The notes below the pieces were generated by a model. That model had not been told where the DNA came from, ran no database searches, and saw only the letters and a list, made by a program, of their open reading frames with translations. Shown here piece by piece: positions 1-8,217 of a DNA stretch of 48,777 bases. Both the position numbers and the translations under genes were made by a program. Source of the stretch: an uncultured bacterium (GTDB lineage Bacteria; Patescibacteriota; Minisyncoccia; Minisyncoccales; JAQTVQ01); contig CAIMDX010000020.1 in NCBI GenBank assembly GCA_903839905.1, positions 1-48,777 on the forward strand, given 5' to 3'. The stretch's first letter is position 1; every line of letters begins with the position of its first letter.

Positions 1-32
1 CCGTCCCGTTATGGCCACTTCGGTACCTCTCC
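1..32 (-). tRNA. tRNA, 5' part only (probably Tyr), cut by window edge
   Basis: On the minus strand this reads as an acceptor 5' strand GGAGAGG followed by TA and a D-arm of the form CCG..AAGTGG..CGG. Only the acceptor strand, the D-arm and the first bases of the anticodon stem lie inside the window. The pattern resembles bacterial tRNA-Tyr, but the anticodon is outside, so Ser or Leu (also class II) cannot be excluded. A T-run follows on the plus side (upstream of the gene). Confidence 0.65.
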
Positions 33-180
33 TTTTTTTAACGGAACAGATAGCCAGCCTTATCAAGTAAACAATCAATGCTTTAAAGCTCTGCTATTTT
101 TCCCAAACAAAAAACTTTGTTTTTAGTTTTTAAATATGGTTTAAAATACCATTTTCCAGCCCAAAAAGCAATAAAATCCT

Positions 181-276
181 ATAAAAAATCAAAGATGGTC
201 AAGGCCCCTCCTTCGCTCTATGAGCTACGGCGCCTGCCTGCCGGTAGGCAGGGGCAAAGCGGGCCTTGACCATCTT
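181..276 (-). terminator. Long hairpin terminator of the GGR operon with nested palindrome
   Basis: A perfect 16-bp inverted repeat (192-207 and 261-276) starts 15 bp beyond the stop of the geranylgeranyl-reductase-like gene. On the minus strand it is followed by a T-rich run (181-190), as in an intrinsic terminator. The loop carries the GC palindrome family (CTGCCTGCCGGTAGGCAG, 234-251) found elsewhere in the window, so a repeat element seems to have landed in the loop or brought the stem with it. Confidence 0.6.
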
Positions 277-290
277 ATAACGCCAAATGG

Positions 291-1265
291 CTATAAAACG
301 GGAAAGTCGTTATCGTAGGTAATTTGTTTTGGAAGGACAGAGGGAAAATTTTGCCCTAAAAAATGGACCGCAAGATCGGCAAGCCGGCCCTTGGCAATTC
401 TAAAGGCAAAAAATTGGCTTGTCTTTTTATGATAGGCTTCAAAATCAGGGAAAGTCTCCAAAAGGATTTGGGCGGCTTTCAGCCCCCAGATCAAGCCGCC
501 GCCGGACCAAGGTTTGACTAAACCGGCTGCGTCCCCGCACAAAGTGATATTTTTATTTTCCGGCAAAACCATTTCTTGAGGCACAATTGCTGACTTCAAG
601 CCAATGGGTTGGCCGAGCTGGTCCATAATAAAATCAATTTTTTTCTTGGCTAAAAATTTTCTGAATTCCGGCAAAGCTTTTTGGCGGTTTGCCAATATTC
701 CCCACTCCACTTCCCTGCCTCGGGCAATACGCCAAATAAATCCTGATTCAATCGGCCAAGTTTCAGCCAAATTATAATCATCTTCCTGTCTTTCAAAAAG
801 CTGTAAGCCTAATCTAAATCTTGGCGTCGGTAATTTTAGCGCTTGGCGGATATGAGATAGCCCCCCATCGCAGCCGATGACTTTATCAAAATCCTGCAGG
901 ATCCCCTTAATCTCTTTTTCAAAAAAAACTTCCGCGCCAGCAGTCTTGGCCAACTCTAAAAGTTTTACCACTAATTGGGGCCGCGACAAAACCAGATGGA
1001 TCGGCTGGAAATTAAGCCGCACCGTTTTCTGCGGAAAATTTATCAAACAGCCGATAATTTTATTCTCAATAAAACTATCGTCTATCGGGATAAAGTCTTT
1101 GATCCTTTCGGAAACCAAAGTTGAACAAGGCTTATCGCCAAAATCTTTTTCCGGCCTCTTTTCATAAACGGAAACTTTATGACCTTTAAGGCTTAACTGC
1201 CAGGCCAAATACAGCCCGATCACTCCAGCGCCAACGATCGCCACTTTTTGAGGATTGTTTGCCAT
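291..1265 (-). CDS. Geranylgeranyl-reductase-family FAD-dependent oxidoreductase
   Basis: A 324-aa flavoprotein of the geranylgeranyl reductase (GGR) / digeranylgeranylglycerophospholipid reductase group. Visible signatures are the N-terminal dinucleotide-binding GAGVIG (residues 12-17), the KPCSTLVSERI segment where GGRs carry their PCSG-like motif, GCDGG near residue 131, and the FAD-binding GDAAG near residue 242 followed by a glycine-rich WSGGG stretch. The family saturates isoprenoid chains (archaeal lipids, quinones, chlorophyll side chains); the substrate here cannot be read. It is the last gene of a minus-strand operon and lies 14 bp after an archaeal-type FAD synthase, which would supply its cofactor. 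There is no clear Shine-Dalgarno (SD) sequence at the ATG. Confidence 0.8.
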   Translation of the reverse strand: MANNPQKVAIVGAGVIGLYLAWQLSLKGHKVSVYEKRPEKDFGDKPCSTLVSERIKDFIPIDDSFIENKIIGCLINFPQKTVRLNFQPIHLVLSRPQLVVKLLELAKTAGAEVFFEKEIKGILQDFDKVIGCDGGLSHIRQALKLPTPRFRLGLQLFERQEDDYNLAETWPIESGFIWRIARGREVEWGILANRQKALPEFRKFLAKKKIDFIMDQLGQPIGLKSAIVPQEMVLPENKNITLCGDAAGLVKPWSGGGLIWGLKAAQILLETFPDFEAYHKKTSQFFAFRIAKGRLADLAVHFLGQNFPSVLPKQITYDNDFPVL

Positions 1266-1279
1266 ATTAAAATATAAAA

Positions 1280-1696
1280 TCAGCTCTCACTACGCGCCCG
1301 GTTAATAATACCTGAATGATATTTTTCCGGGCCGAAAGGCTCCATCCTTAAAATTTCTGTTTTCAAACCAAGTTTATTAAGTTCATCCTGCAAACCGTCA
1401 ATGTAAGTCCTTTGATCATAGCCTAAACAAATAATATCAGGACTGACCTGTCTAACTATAAGATAAGGGTTGCCTTCTTTGCCGAGGATAGCCTCGTCAA
1501 CCAAGCCGGTCTTCAGTATTTCTGCCAGCCGCTCATTCTCGTTTTTGATCGGTGAATGATCTTTTACTTTCTTGACCGTAGAATCCCTGGCAATCACAAC
1601 CGCAAGATGATCCCCTCTTTTTTTAGCTTGCTCCAAAAAACTTATGTGCCCGAGATGGACGCCATCAAAAGTCCCAAACACTAAAACTTTCTTCAT
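1280..1696 (-). CDS. ribL: Archaeal-type FAD synthase / cytidylyltransferase-like nucleotidyltransferase
   Basis: A 138-aa single-domain nucleotidyltransferase. The N-terminus has the GTFDGVHLGH signature (HxGH at 14-17), followed by VIARDSTVKKVK and a central LGYDQ. These features fit archaeal RibL (FMN to FAD adenylyltransferase) better than bacterial RibF, which is a bifunctional and larger protein. TagD-type glycerol-3-phosphate cytidylyltransferases share the fold and remain an alternative. It sits 9 bp after the phosphate transporter and 14 bp before a FAD-dependent enzyme, so the context favours FAD synthesis. No riboflavin kinase is visible in the window. Confidence 0.72.
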   Translation of the reverse strand: MKKVLVFGTFDGVHLGHISFLEQAKKRGDHLAVVIARDSTVKKVKDHSPIKNENERLAEILKTGLVDEAILGKEGNPYLIVRQVSPDIICLGYDQRTYIDGLQDELNKLGLKTEILRMEPFGPEKYHSGIINRARSES

Positions 1697-1705
1697 ATTA
1701 AGATA

Positions 1706-2710
1706 TTAATTGATAAAATTTCTCAATACAAGGAACAAGATCGCGCCGATGGCTGCCGAGCCTGGAATGGTCAGAACCCAAGTCAAAAATATTTCGTTGA
1801 CTTTTTTCCATTGGACTTGGGCTTTGCGTTCGGTGGATCCCACGCCCATCACGCCCGCGGTTACCACTTGGGTGGTGCTTAAAGGAATACCTCCCAAGCT
1901 TTGAAAATAAATAAGCACGGCTGAAGAAAATTCTGTGGCAAAGCCGTGAATCGGTTTGAGATCGTAAATTTTCTGGCCCACGGTTTTAATAACGCGATGG
2001 CCGCCCCAAACAGTGCCCAAAGCCATAAAAGTCCCGGAACCGGCAATAACCCAAAGAGGAACATTAAAGTCAGCCAAATACCCTCCGGAAACTAAAGCGA
2101 TGGTAATAATGCCCATCGCATTCTGCGTGTCGTTCATGCCGTGGGTAAAAGAAACCGCCAACGATGTGAGAATTTGGCCTCTTCTAAAAAAATTATTCAG
2201 TTTAAACGCAGGCACCTTATAAAAAAACAATTTAAGAACCCAGACAAGAAAAACGAAAAATAATCCGGCGGCGAAAAAACTTATCAAAGGCGAGCCGAAA
2301 ATTCCTTGGACAATTTTGATAAGGCCGTGAATTTCCAAAACGCCAAATCCGCCGCTGGCCACTCCAGCGCCGATCAATCCTCCGATAAGAGCGTGGGTGA
2401 CCGAGATCGGAAGGCCGAACTGGGTAGAAGCAACGGTCCAAATTATCGCGCCCAACAGTCCGGAAATAATAATGCCTGTTGTAATTGCCGCCGGGTCCAC
2501 AATCCCCTTGCCGATGGTTTTCGCCACTTCGGTGGAAACAAAAGCTCCAAAAAAATTAAAAAATCCAGTCATTAAAATAGCTTTGCGAAAAGACATCGCC
2601 CTGGTGGAAACAACTGTGGCAATGGAATTGGCGCAATCGTTCGCCCCGTTCCAAAAGTCATAGATCCAAGCCAATAAGACAATGATAACGATAAAAATAA
2701 AAGGTTCCAT
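1706..2710 (-). CDS. pit: PiT family inorganic phosphate transporter
   Basis: A 334-aa polytopic membrane protein with both halves of the PiT signature: FWNGANDCANSIAT near residues 19-32, and SFTHGMNDTQNAMG in the second half. These inverted GAND-type repeats bind phosphate and cation. It is expected to import inorganic phosphate driven by an ion gradient across the cytoplasmic membrane. It lies 12 bp downstream of a DUF47/PhoU-like gene, the classical partner of PiT, so the two form an uptake pair. The length is shorter than E. coli PitA but normal for the short bacterial and archaeal PiT group. Confidence 0.93.
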   Translation of the reverse strand: MEPFIFIVIIVLLAWIYDFWNGANDCANSIATVVSTRAMSFRKAILMTGFFNFFGAFVSTEVAKTIGKGIVDPAAITTGIIISGLLGAIIWTVASTQFGLPISVTHALIGGLIGAGVASGGFGVLEIHGLIKIVQGIFGSPLISFFAAGLFFVFLVWVLKLFFYKVPAFKLNNFFRRGQILTSLAVSFTHGMNDTQNAMGIITIALVSGGYLADFNVPLWVIAGSGTFMALGTVWGGHRVIKTVGQKIYDLKPIHGFATEFSSAVLIYFQSLGGIPLSTTQVVTAGVMGVGSTERKAQVQWKKVNEIFLTWVLTIPGSAAIGAILFLVLRNFIN

Positions 2711-2722
2711 TGTAATTTTTGG

Positions 2723-3367
2723 TTAGCGGTTTTTGATCAGGATAAGCTCAAAAATATTGCCCACATCCTCGCAGAAATCAATCGCGTTTTCCAAGGTCTC
2801 ATAAATTTCTTTAAGCTTGATCACCTCCAATATTTTTTGGGGAGAAGGATTATCGTTAATGGTCATTATGCTTTTTAAAGCCCGGCGGTTAACTTCATCG
2901 CCTTCATTCTCCAGCCTGTTTATTTTCTGGCATCTCTTGTACAGCAATTCATGAAATTTTTGCACATTCTTTATTTCTTTAACGGCAAAGCTAATCTCTT
3001 CAATGGCTCTTTTTATTATGCCGATATATTCCGGTATCGCCTGCGGATAGGGAGCGGATATTTGATAAATCAAAATCCTATTCGTGGCTTTTTCAAGGCA
3101 ATCCATAATATTATCCATATCCTGCCTTAAAAGCTCTATGTCCTCCCCTGCCAAAGGAGTGATAAGGCTGTTGCGGAGATTGTCCAAAATTTTATAGCAG
3201 AGCTCGTCGGCTTCTTCTTCAATTTTTTTCATACTAACGGCATACTCCTTGATATTTTCGGGATTGGCCAAAAGCTGGTCAAGAATTTTTGAAGCCTCTT
3301 TCAATTTAATTGCCTGCTGTTCAAAAAGATTATAGAAAACTTCGTCTTTGGGAAATAAACTGATCAT
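2723..3367 (-). CDS. DUF47 / PhoU-like Pit accessory protein
   Basis: A 214-aa all-helical, soluble protein with acidic, metal-binding-type helix patterns such as EEADELCYKILDNL, EDIELLRQDMDNIMDCLEKA and NEGDEVNRRALK. These match the DUF47 family (TIGR00153), which has the PhoU fold and is usually encoded next to PiT transporters to control phosphate uptake. The next gene, 12 bp on, is PiT. The promoter should lie in the ~90-bp module upstream (3367-3460), which also holds a terminator-like hairpin. Confidence 0.88.
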   Translation of the reverse strand: MISLFPKDEVFYNLFEQQAIKLKEASKILDQLLANPENIKEYAVSMKKIEEEADELCYKILDNLRNSLITPLAGEDIELLRQDMDNIMDCLEKATNRILIYQISAPYPQAIPEYIGIIKRAIEEISFAVKEIKNVQKFHELLYKRCQKINRLENEGDEVNRRALKSIMTINDNPSPQKILEVIKLKEIYETLENAIDFCEDVGNIFELILIKNR

Positions 3368-3460
3368 ATTTTTTAATTGTTAATTTTACAAAAATTACAA
3401 ACAAAAAAATGGCATTGAGCCATTTTTTAAAATAATGATCTATGAAAAAGCATTTTTAAT
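3367..3460. repeat. Intergenic module copy A (near-identical to 6037-6129)
   Basis: About 92 bp, aligning with 6037-6129 with only a handful of differences. It contains an A/T-flanked hairpin (3404-3428) with stem AATGGC/GCCATT. Relative to the minus-strand genes it lies between the end of the glycosyltransferase pair and the start of the phosphate operon, so it is placed to terminate one unit and start the next. Confidence 0.85.
3404..3428 (-). terminator. Intrinsic terminator after the glycosyltransferase pair
   Basis: Stem AAAAAATGGC / GCCATTTTTT with a 5-nt loop. The A- and T-rich flanks make it able to work on either strand. It lies 68 bp beyond the stop of the second glycosyltransferase. 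Confidence 0.65.
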
Positions 3461-3495
3461 AAAATTTTTCAATTGTATTTCCGATATCAGCATGC

Positions 3496-4545
3496 TTAAA
3501 TCTTCTTTTTTAGGATCAATTTCCGGTAAATTTCTTCGTATCCTTCGGTCATCTTTTCCGATGTAAAAAATCTCTCCACTCTTTTTCTGCAATCTGCCCT
3601 GCTTATATTGCTTATCCCTCTCACCGCGCTTAAAAGCTGCGCTTCATTATCCGCCACAAAGCCTGTCTCGCCGTTCTTTATTATTTCAGGAGCCGATCCT
3701 AATTTGTTGGTTATAACAGGAGTGCCGCAAGCCATAGCTTCTATAAAAAACAAACCGAAGGGCTCCCTCCATTGTATGGGCGCCAAAAGAGCCCGCGCAT
3801 TCCGCAATAATTTCACTTTATCGTTATGCCCCACTTCTCCGATAAAACTTATCTGCTTCCCGTCTATCAAAGGCTTCACTTCCTTCGTAAAATAACTATT
3901 ATCCACTGCATCAACCTTGGCCGCCATCACCAGTTTTATACCGGCTTTTTTGGCCAGTTTTATCGCCTGGACCGGACCTTTCTCCGGCGACATCCTTCCT
4001 AAAAAAGCAAAGTAATCCCCGCCCTTATCGGAATATTTGAATTTCTTTATATCTATTCCGTTATAAACCGTACCGGCATAATTCAACTTTTTTAGAGGAA
4101 CTCGCTGGCTATTTGATATTGAAACATAGTTAGAAGATGCATAAGCGCCATAGACCAGCTTCTGATAGTCGGGATCCAGTGGACCATGAAGAGTTGTTAC
4201 GCAGGGAGCTCCAAAAAAAGCCGCGAAAGGAAGAAGCCTCCAGCCTATATGGTTATGAATAATATCCGCGCCTGTATTTTTTAACAGCTCAAGCACCTTC
4301 CCGATGCCCATATACTTCAACGCATCCCTTGCCCTCATATCCTGCGTGCTCGGATATCTTCTTAGCGATTTGGGGAATACTGGAAGCAATTTTGCATCGC
4401 TTCGGGAATCGCCCGAGGCTATAAGATGCACTTCGTGCCCTTTGCGGACCAGCTCTTGAGTCAAATTATAAACTACCAATTCCGTTCCCCCGTATTTTTT
4501 TGGAGGCACCGATTCTTCAAACGGAGAGATTTGTATGATCTTCAT
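3496..4545 (-). CDS. GT4-family glycosyltransferase
   Basis: A 349-aa GT-B-fold glycosyltransferase. The N-terminal acceptor domain opens with MKIIQISPFEESVPPKKYGG, the usual GT4 start with a glycine-rich acceptor loop. The C-terminal donor domain carries FLGRMSPEKGP and the EPFGLFFIEAMACGTPVI segment, the E-x7-E motif that holds the donor sugar nucleotide. Acceptor and sugar cannot be predicted. Only one base separates it from the upstream glycosyltransferase stop, so the two are translationally linked and probably act on the same glycan, glycolipid or sugar phosphate. Confidence 0.9.
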   Translation of the reverse strand: MKIIQISPFEESVPPKKYGGTELVVYNLTQELVRKGHEVHLIASGDSRSDAKLLPVFPKSLRRYPSTQDMRARDALKYMGIGKVLELLKNTGADIIHNHIGWRLLPFAAFFGAPCVTTLHGPLDPDYQKLVYGAYASSNYVSISNSQRVPLKKLNYAGTVYNGIDIKKFKYSDKGGDYFAFLGRMSPEKGPVQAIKLAKKAGIKLVMAAKVDAVDNSYFTKEVKPLIDGKQISFIGEVGHNDKVKLLRNARALLAPIQWREPFGLFFIEAMACGTPVITNKLGSAPEIIKNGETGFVADNEAQLLSAVRGISNISRADCRKRVERFFTSEKMTEGYEEIYRKLILKKKI

Positions 4546-4546
4546 T

Positions 4547-5827
4547 TTATTTTGATTCGCCGGTTATTAACGAATTATAAATTACGGCTATTTTTTCCGT
4601 AACATTCTGCCAAGAATAATTTTTTGAAATTTCTTCAAACGCATTTTGGACAAGCACTGAAGCCAAGCTTTCAGATTTGTACAGCTCCATTATTTTTTCC
4701 TGCAAAGACAAAGCGTTGCGCGGCTCAAAAAGCAGTCCTGTTTTTCCGTCTTTAATGGTAATTGCAAGACCGCCGACACTTGAAGCGATTACCGGCACTT
4801 TGCTGGCCATACCTTCCAAAACGACAAGCCCGAAAGGTTCATAATAAGAAGGAACAACAAAAACATCCGCCGACCGGTAATAAGCGGGAAGGCGGCCGTG
4901 GTCCATACTGCCGGCAAAACTTAAAATGTCCCCCACTCCCTCCTCTTCCGCTTTCTTTTGCAGCCTTTTATATTCTTTAAAGTCTGCGGCATTGATGTCC
5001 CGCCCGAAAATTTTCCCGCCGACTATTAAAATTTTCAAGCCGGTGATTTTTTCACGCAACAAACGGGCCGCGCTGATTATTGTTCCTATTCCTTTTCGCC
5101 ACTCAAGCCGTCCCACAAAAAGGATAACAAACGATTTTTTATCCAAGCCCAAAGTATCGCGCGCCTTCTCTTTTTCAATCAAGGGCCAATGTTTTACATC
5201 CACTCCGCCCCGGATCACTTGCACTTTCTCTTCCGGACAGCCGTAAAACTGGATCAAGCTTTGTTTTTCCGACTCGGCCAAGCTGATAATAACGGAAGAA
5301 TTTTTAATGATCTCTTTTTCCATTTCTGTCCTGCTTTCAACATAAGAGTTATCTACGCTTCCGTTATCCAAAAATCTTTTTTTTGTTTCCACCCTTACAA
5401 TTCCTATTGAATGAAAGTTTTGGACAAAAGGCTTTTGGAATTTTTTAAAAGCTTCAAGGGCTACCGCTCCCCCGTCCCAGTAATGTCCATGGAATAGAAT
5501 ATAAGGATTTTCAAAATTGATAAAATGGAGAAAATTATCAAAAATCTCCGGCAAAAAAGAAAAGAGTTCTTTTTTCGGCACATAGCCAACAGGCCCTCCC
5601 TTCAGCCTGATCACTCGGCTGTTTTTGGAAATACGCGCGATCTGATTCTTGCGGGGATTATCCAGGCGAGTAAAAATATCCACTTCCCAGCCTAGCCTGC
5701 CCAGCTCTTCAGCCAGATACCTGACATAAATATTCTGGCCCCCGCTTTCCTGGCTGCCCAGCGATGCAAGAGGATCGGAATGAATACTAAACATCGCAAT
5801 TCTTTTATGATTCTCTTTTTGTTCCAT
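4547..5827 (-). CDS. GT4-family glycosyltransferase, MshA/sucrose-phosphate-synthase-like
   Basis: A 426-aa retaining GT-B enzyme. The start HSDPLASLGSQESGGQNIYV, followed by VRYLAEELGRLGWEVDIFTR, is the MshA / sucrose-phosphate synthase N-terminal pattern (H..P....G..E.GGQ..YV). The donor half has FVGRLEWRKGI and YYEPFGLVVLEGMASKVPVI (E-x7-E). Family members transfer GlcNAc, glucose or similar sugars from NDP-sugars; the exact reaction is unknown. It is the first gene of a two-gene unit. No SD is visible: a small hairpin and seven Ts abut the ATG on the sense strand. Confidence 0.9.
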   Translation of the reverse strand: MEQKENHKRIAMFSIHSDPLASLGSQESGGQNIYVRYLAEELGRLGWEVDIFTRLDNPRKNQIARISKNSRVIRLKGGPVGYVPKKELFSFLPEIFDNFLHFINFENPYILFHGHYWDGGAVALEAFKKFQKPFVQNFHSIGIVRVETKKRFLDNGSVDNSYVESRTEMEKEIIKNSSVIISLAESEKQSLIQFYGCPEEKVQVIRGGVDVKHWPLIEKEKARDTLGLDKKSFVILFVGRLEWRKGIGTIISAARLLREKITGLKILIVGGKIFGRDINAADFKEYKRLQKKAEEEGVGDILSFAGSMDHGRLPAYYRSADVFVVPSYYEPFGLVVLEGMASKVPVIASSVGGLAITIKDGKTGLLFEPRNALSLQEKIMELYKSESLASVLVQNAFEEISKNYSWQNVTEKIAVIYNSLITGESK

Positions 5828-6036
5828 AAAAAAACGCCAAAAGGCGGCACTTTATATTTATCAATTTACGCGAGTTAGAAACACAAAAACGAATGAGCAA
5901 ATCTTTAAACCGTTATCAACTTTTGAATATTCCATTAAATTATGTTGCATAAACCGGCACTATGCCAGTTCGCGGACTTTCTTATATTTTACAGCGGCTG
6001 GATGGACTGTCAACGGACTGATCCTATCAATACGGG

Positions 6037-6129
6037 ATATTTTTAATTATTAATTTTACAAAAATTACAAACAAAAAATGGCATTGAGCCATTTTTGAAA
6101 ATAACAATCTATGAAAAAGCTTTTTTAAT
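6037..6129. repeat. Intergenic module copy B (near-identical to 3367-3460)
   Basis: Same order of blocks as copy A: a TTTTTAATTRTTAATTTTAC-type stretch, an oligo-A run, the TGGC..GCCA hairpin and ATCTATGAAAAAGC. It sits downstream of tRNA-Ala and upstream of the glycosyltransferase pair on the minus strand, so both copies lie between two same-strand transcription units. Confidence 0.85.
6073..6096 (-). terminator. Terminator-like hairpin downstream of tRNA-Ala(GGC)
   Basis: Stem AAAAAATGGC / GCCATTTTT with loop ATTGA, inside module copy B. It would end transcription coming from the tRNA gene on the minus strand. Confidence 0.6.
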
Positions 6130-6216
6130 TGAATTCATAGGAAACTCAACATAAATACCTGCCTTTCTATCCGCCCATATTAATAATTGCTTTGTTAATA
6201 CCAGCATATTAAATTG

Positions 6217-6288
6217 TGGACCCGATCGGAGTCGAACCGACAACCTTCCCCATGCCATGGGGACGCTCTACCATTGAGCCACGGGCCC
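6217..6288 (-). tRNA. tRNA-Ala (anticodon GGC)
   Basis: Minus-strand cloverleaf. The acceptor stem is GGGCCCG / CGGGTCC, the D-arm GGCTCAATGGTAGAGC, the anticodon stem TCCCC / GGGGA with loop ATGGCAT (anticodon GGC), and the T-loop TTCGACT. The discriminator is A; CCA is not encoded. Confidence 0.95.
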
Positions 6289-6373
6289 GAAACTTCAATA
6301 TGCCCAATAGTTTAACAGAATTTTTTGATTTTGGCCAGTCCTTAAAACGGTTCACCGTCTATATATTTAAGGA

Positions 6374-7777
6374 TTAAAAAGTTCTTATCGCTCCCCTGGC
6401 GGCGAGCAGGCCGGTGGCGGAAGCTTTGACGATATCGCGGCTTAAACCTGCACCGTCGCCGGCGGCGAAAAGATTTTTGATGTTCGTTTCCATATTATTA
6501 TCCACGCCGATCTTCATCGCATAATATTTTATCTCCGGCGCATATAAAAATGTGGAGTCGGTGGCTACTCCAGGGATCACTTCGTTAAGCTTGTCCAGCC
6601 CTTCCATAATATCCGTGAGAATACGGTGCGGAAGAGCCATGGCAATATTACCCGGCGTTACATCGGTGAGTGTTGGATGAAAAGTGCTCTTTTTCAATCG
6701 CCAGTCATTGGACCTGCGGCCGCGGCGCAAGTCGCCCAGCCGCTGGATTATCGGCTTGCCCTGGCCGAGAATCGTTGCCAATCGTGCGATAGATTCGGCG
6801 TAAAGCGTGGTATTTTCCAAGGGTTCGGTCAGTCTTGTTTTTACCACAAATGCAAAATTAGTATTCTCGGATTTTTTATCGGTGAACGAATGCCCGTTAA
6901 CCCCTATAACGCTGCCGTAATTTTCTTTGACGACAAAGCCTTCGTGATTGGTGCAAAAAGTGCGGACAAAATCTTCATATTTGGATGTCCAAATATGGAA
7001 TTTGGGATCGCGATTTACATCTATCACTGATTGCATTATGATTGCCGGAACTTCCACCCGCACGCCAATGTCTATCGGGGCATGGATGGCGGCAATATTA
7101 TGCTTTCTGGCCATCTCGCCCACCCAAACAGCGCCTACGCGCCCGGGGGCAAAAATAATTTTCTTCGCACGGATGATCTTATTATTTTCCAAAACGATTC
7201 CGCGGCATTCCCCTTCTTCTATCAGCAAATCTTTGACTCCTTCGTCAGTGCAAATCTCTATTCCTTTCTCGCGCAGATGATCGGCAAACTTTTGGATAAG
7301 CCTTGGCGTATTTTCACTGCCCAAATGGCGCTGACGGATGCGCACAAATTTAATGCCGGCGGACATAGCCCGCAAAGACAACTGCGCAATCTTTTCATCA
7401 TCCATCCCGTGCACGCGCTCGGGCGCACCGAATCGCAAAAATATTTGATCTATATAATCAACTATTTTATTGGATTCAACATCATCATTGGTAAAATCAG
7501 AAAGATTCCCTCCGACCACATCGTGGCGGAGATTCAATATCCCGTCGGAAAAAATACCGGAGCCGCCCACTCCGCACATAATATTGCAAGGAGCGCAATT
7601 CAAGCACTTGCTATCATTAACGCTCACCGGACACTTTCGCTGCATCGCATCGGGCCCTTTATCAATGATCATGATCTTCAACGGTTTTGACTGCTGCAAT
7701 AATTCATAAGCAGCGAACAATCCGGCCGGGCCGGCGCCGATGATGGCAAAATCGTATTGGGTCTGTTGCGGTTCCAT
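6374..7777 (-). CDS. FAD-dependent dehydrogenase, COG2509 type
   Basis: A 467-aa flavoprotein. The N-terminus has the FAD-binding IIGAGPAGLFAAYEL (13-27). A cysteine-rich loop KCLNCAPCNIMCGVGG follows near residues 57-72, then GSGIFSDG. The C-terminal FAD segment is LFAAGDGAGLSRDI, with a closing ASATGLLAARGA. This architecture matches the uncharacterised COG2509 NAD(FAD)-utilising dehydrogenases common in anaerobes and CPR. The clustered cysteines could be redox active or bind a cluster; this is inference. It is monocistronic between two tRNA genes. Confidence 0.85.
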   Translation of the reverse strand: MEPQQTQYDFAIIGAGPAGLFAAYELLQQSKPLKIMIIDKGPDAMQRKCPVSVNDSKCLNCAPCNIMCGVGGSGIFSDGILNLRHDVVGGNLSDFTNDDVESNKIVDYIDQIFLRFGAPERVHGMDDEKIAQLSLRAMSAGIKFVRIRQRHLGSENTPRLIQKFADHLREKGIEICTDEGVKDLLIEEGECRGIVLENNKIIRAKKIIFAPGRVGAVWVGEMARKHNIAAIHAPIDIGVRVEVPAIIMQSVIDVNRDPKFHIWTSKYEDFVRTFCTNHEGFVVKENYGSVIGVNGHSFTDKKSENTNFAFVVKTRLTEPLENTTLYAESIARLATILGQGKPIIQRLGDLRRGRRSNDWRLKKSTFHPTLTDVTPGNIAMALPHRILTDIMEGLDKLNEVIPGVATDSTFLYAPEIKYYAMKIGVDNNMETNIKNLFAAGDGAGLSRDIVKASATGLLAARGAIRTF

Positions 7778-7833
7778 AGTTTGAAATTTTGCTTACCTGT
7801 TTTTTATAAAATGTTTTTAGTTTTCAACCAAAA

Positions 7834-7858
7834 AAAATTGGCTGATTAAGCCAATTTT
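7834..7858 (-). terminator. Hairpin terminator after tRNA-Arg(CCU)
   Basis: Inverted repeat AAAATTGGCT / AGCCAATTTT with a 5-nt loop; on the minus strand it is followed by a T-rich tract. It sits between tRNA-Arg and the COG2509 gene and probably ends the tRNA transcript. Confidence 0.6.
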
Positions 7859-8007
7859 GGAAAACAAAATATCCGTAAAAGTATTGCCGCTGGAAGATAA
7901 TAAAATTCTTTCATTTTTATGCCCTGCTAATAAAAATTATTAAAAAAGAAACCTCTGCCATTTTTCTCATTACTCATTTCTCGCTGCTCATCACTCATCT
8001 GCTAGCT

Positions 8008-8083
8008 TGGTGCCCTTACCCGGAGTCGAACCAGGATCAATGGCTTAGGACGCCACTGCTCTATCCAGTTGAGCTATAAGGGC
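8008..8083 (-). tRNA. tRNA-Arg (anticodon CCU)
   Basis: Acceptor GCCCTTA / TAAGGGC, D-arm AGCTCAACTGGATAGAGC, anticodon stem GTGGC / GCCAT with loop GTCCTAA (anticodon CCT), T-loop TTCGACT. The 3' ACCA is encoded, unlike most tRNAs in this window. Confidence 0.95.
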
Positions 8084-8128
8084 AGGAGCCTTCTCCAACA
8101 ACCAGTATTTTATCAATTTTTATGCTTG

Positions 8129-8157
8129 TTGGCAATAGAATTAGATGTTAAAATAAT
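8129..8157 (+). promoter_or_regulatory. Possible promoter of the HtrA-like gene
   Basis: TTGGCA (8129-8134) and AATAAT (8152-8157) are separated by 17 bp, about 60 bp before the HtrA ATG. The -10 is one step from consensus. No other candidate stands out in this gap. Confidence 0.4.
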
Positions 8158-8217
8158 CCATAAGATAATTCCAAATAAGCATTAAAGCGAACTCTTTTTG
8201 AGCGGCAAATTCAATTT

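Larger units (their letters stand above)
5828..6216. other. Intergenic region: hairpin at a start codon, module copy B
   Basis: No gene is seen. On the minus strand the region holds CGCC-TTTT-GGCG-TTTTTTT directly against the glycosyltransferase ATG (5828-5846), then ~190 bp of unremarkable AT-rich DNA, then copy B of the intergenic module (6037-6129), and an 87-bp stretch up to tRNA-Ala. Confidence 0.6.
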
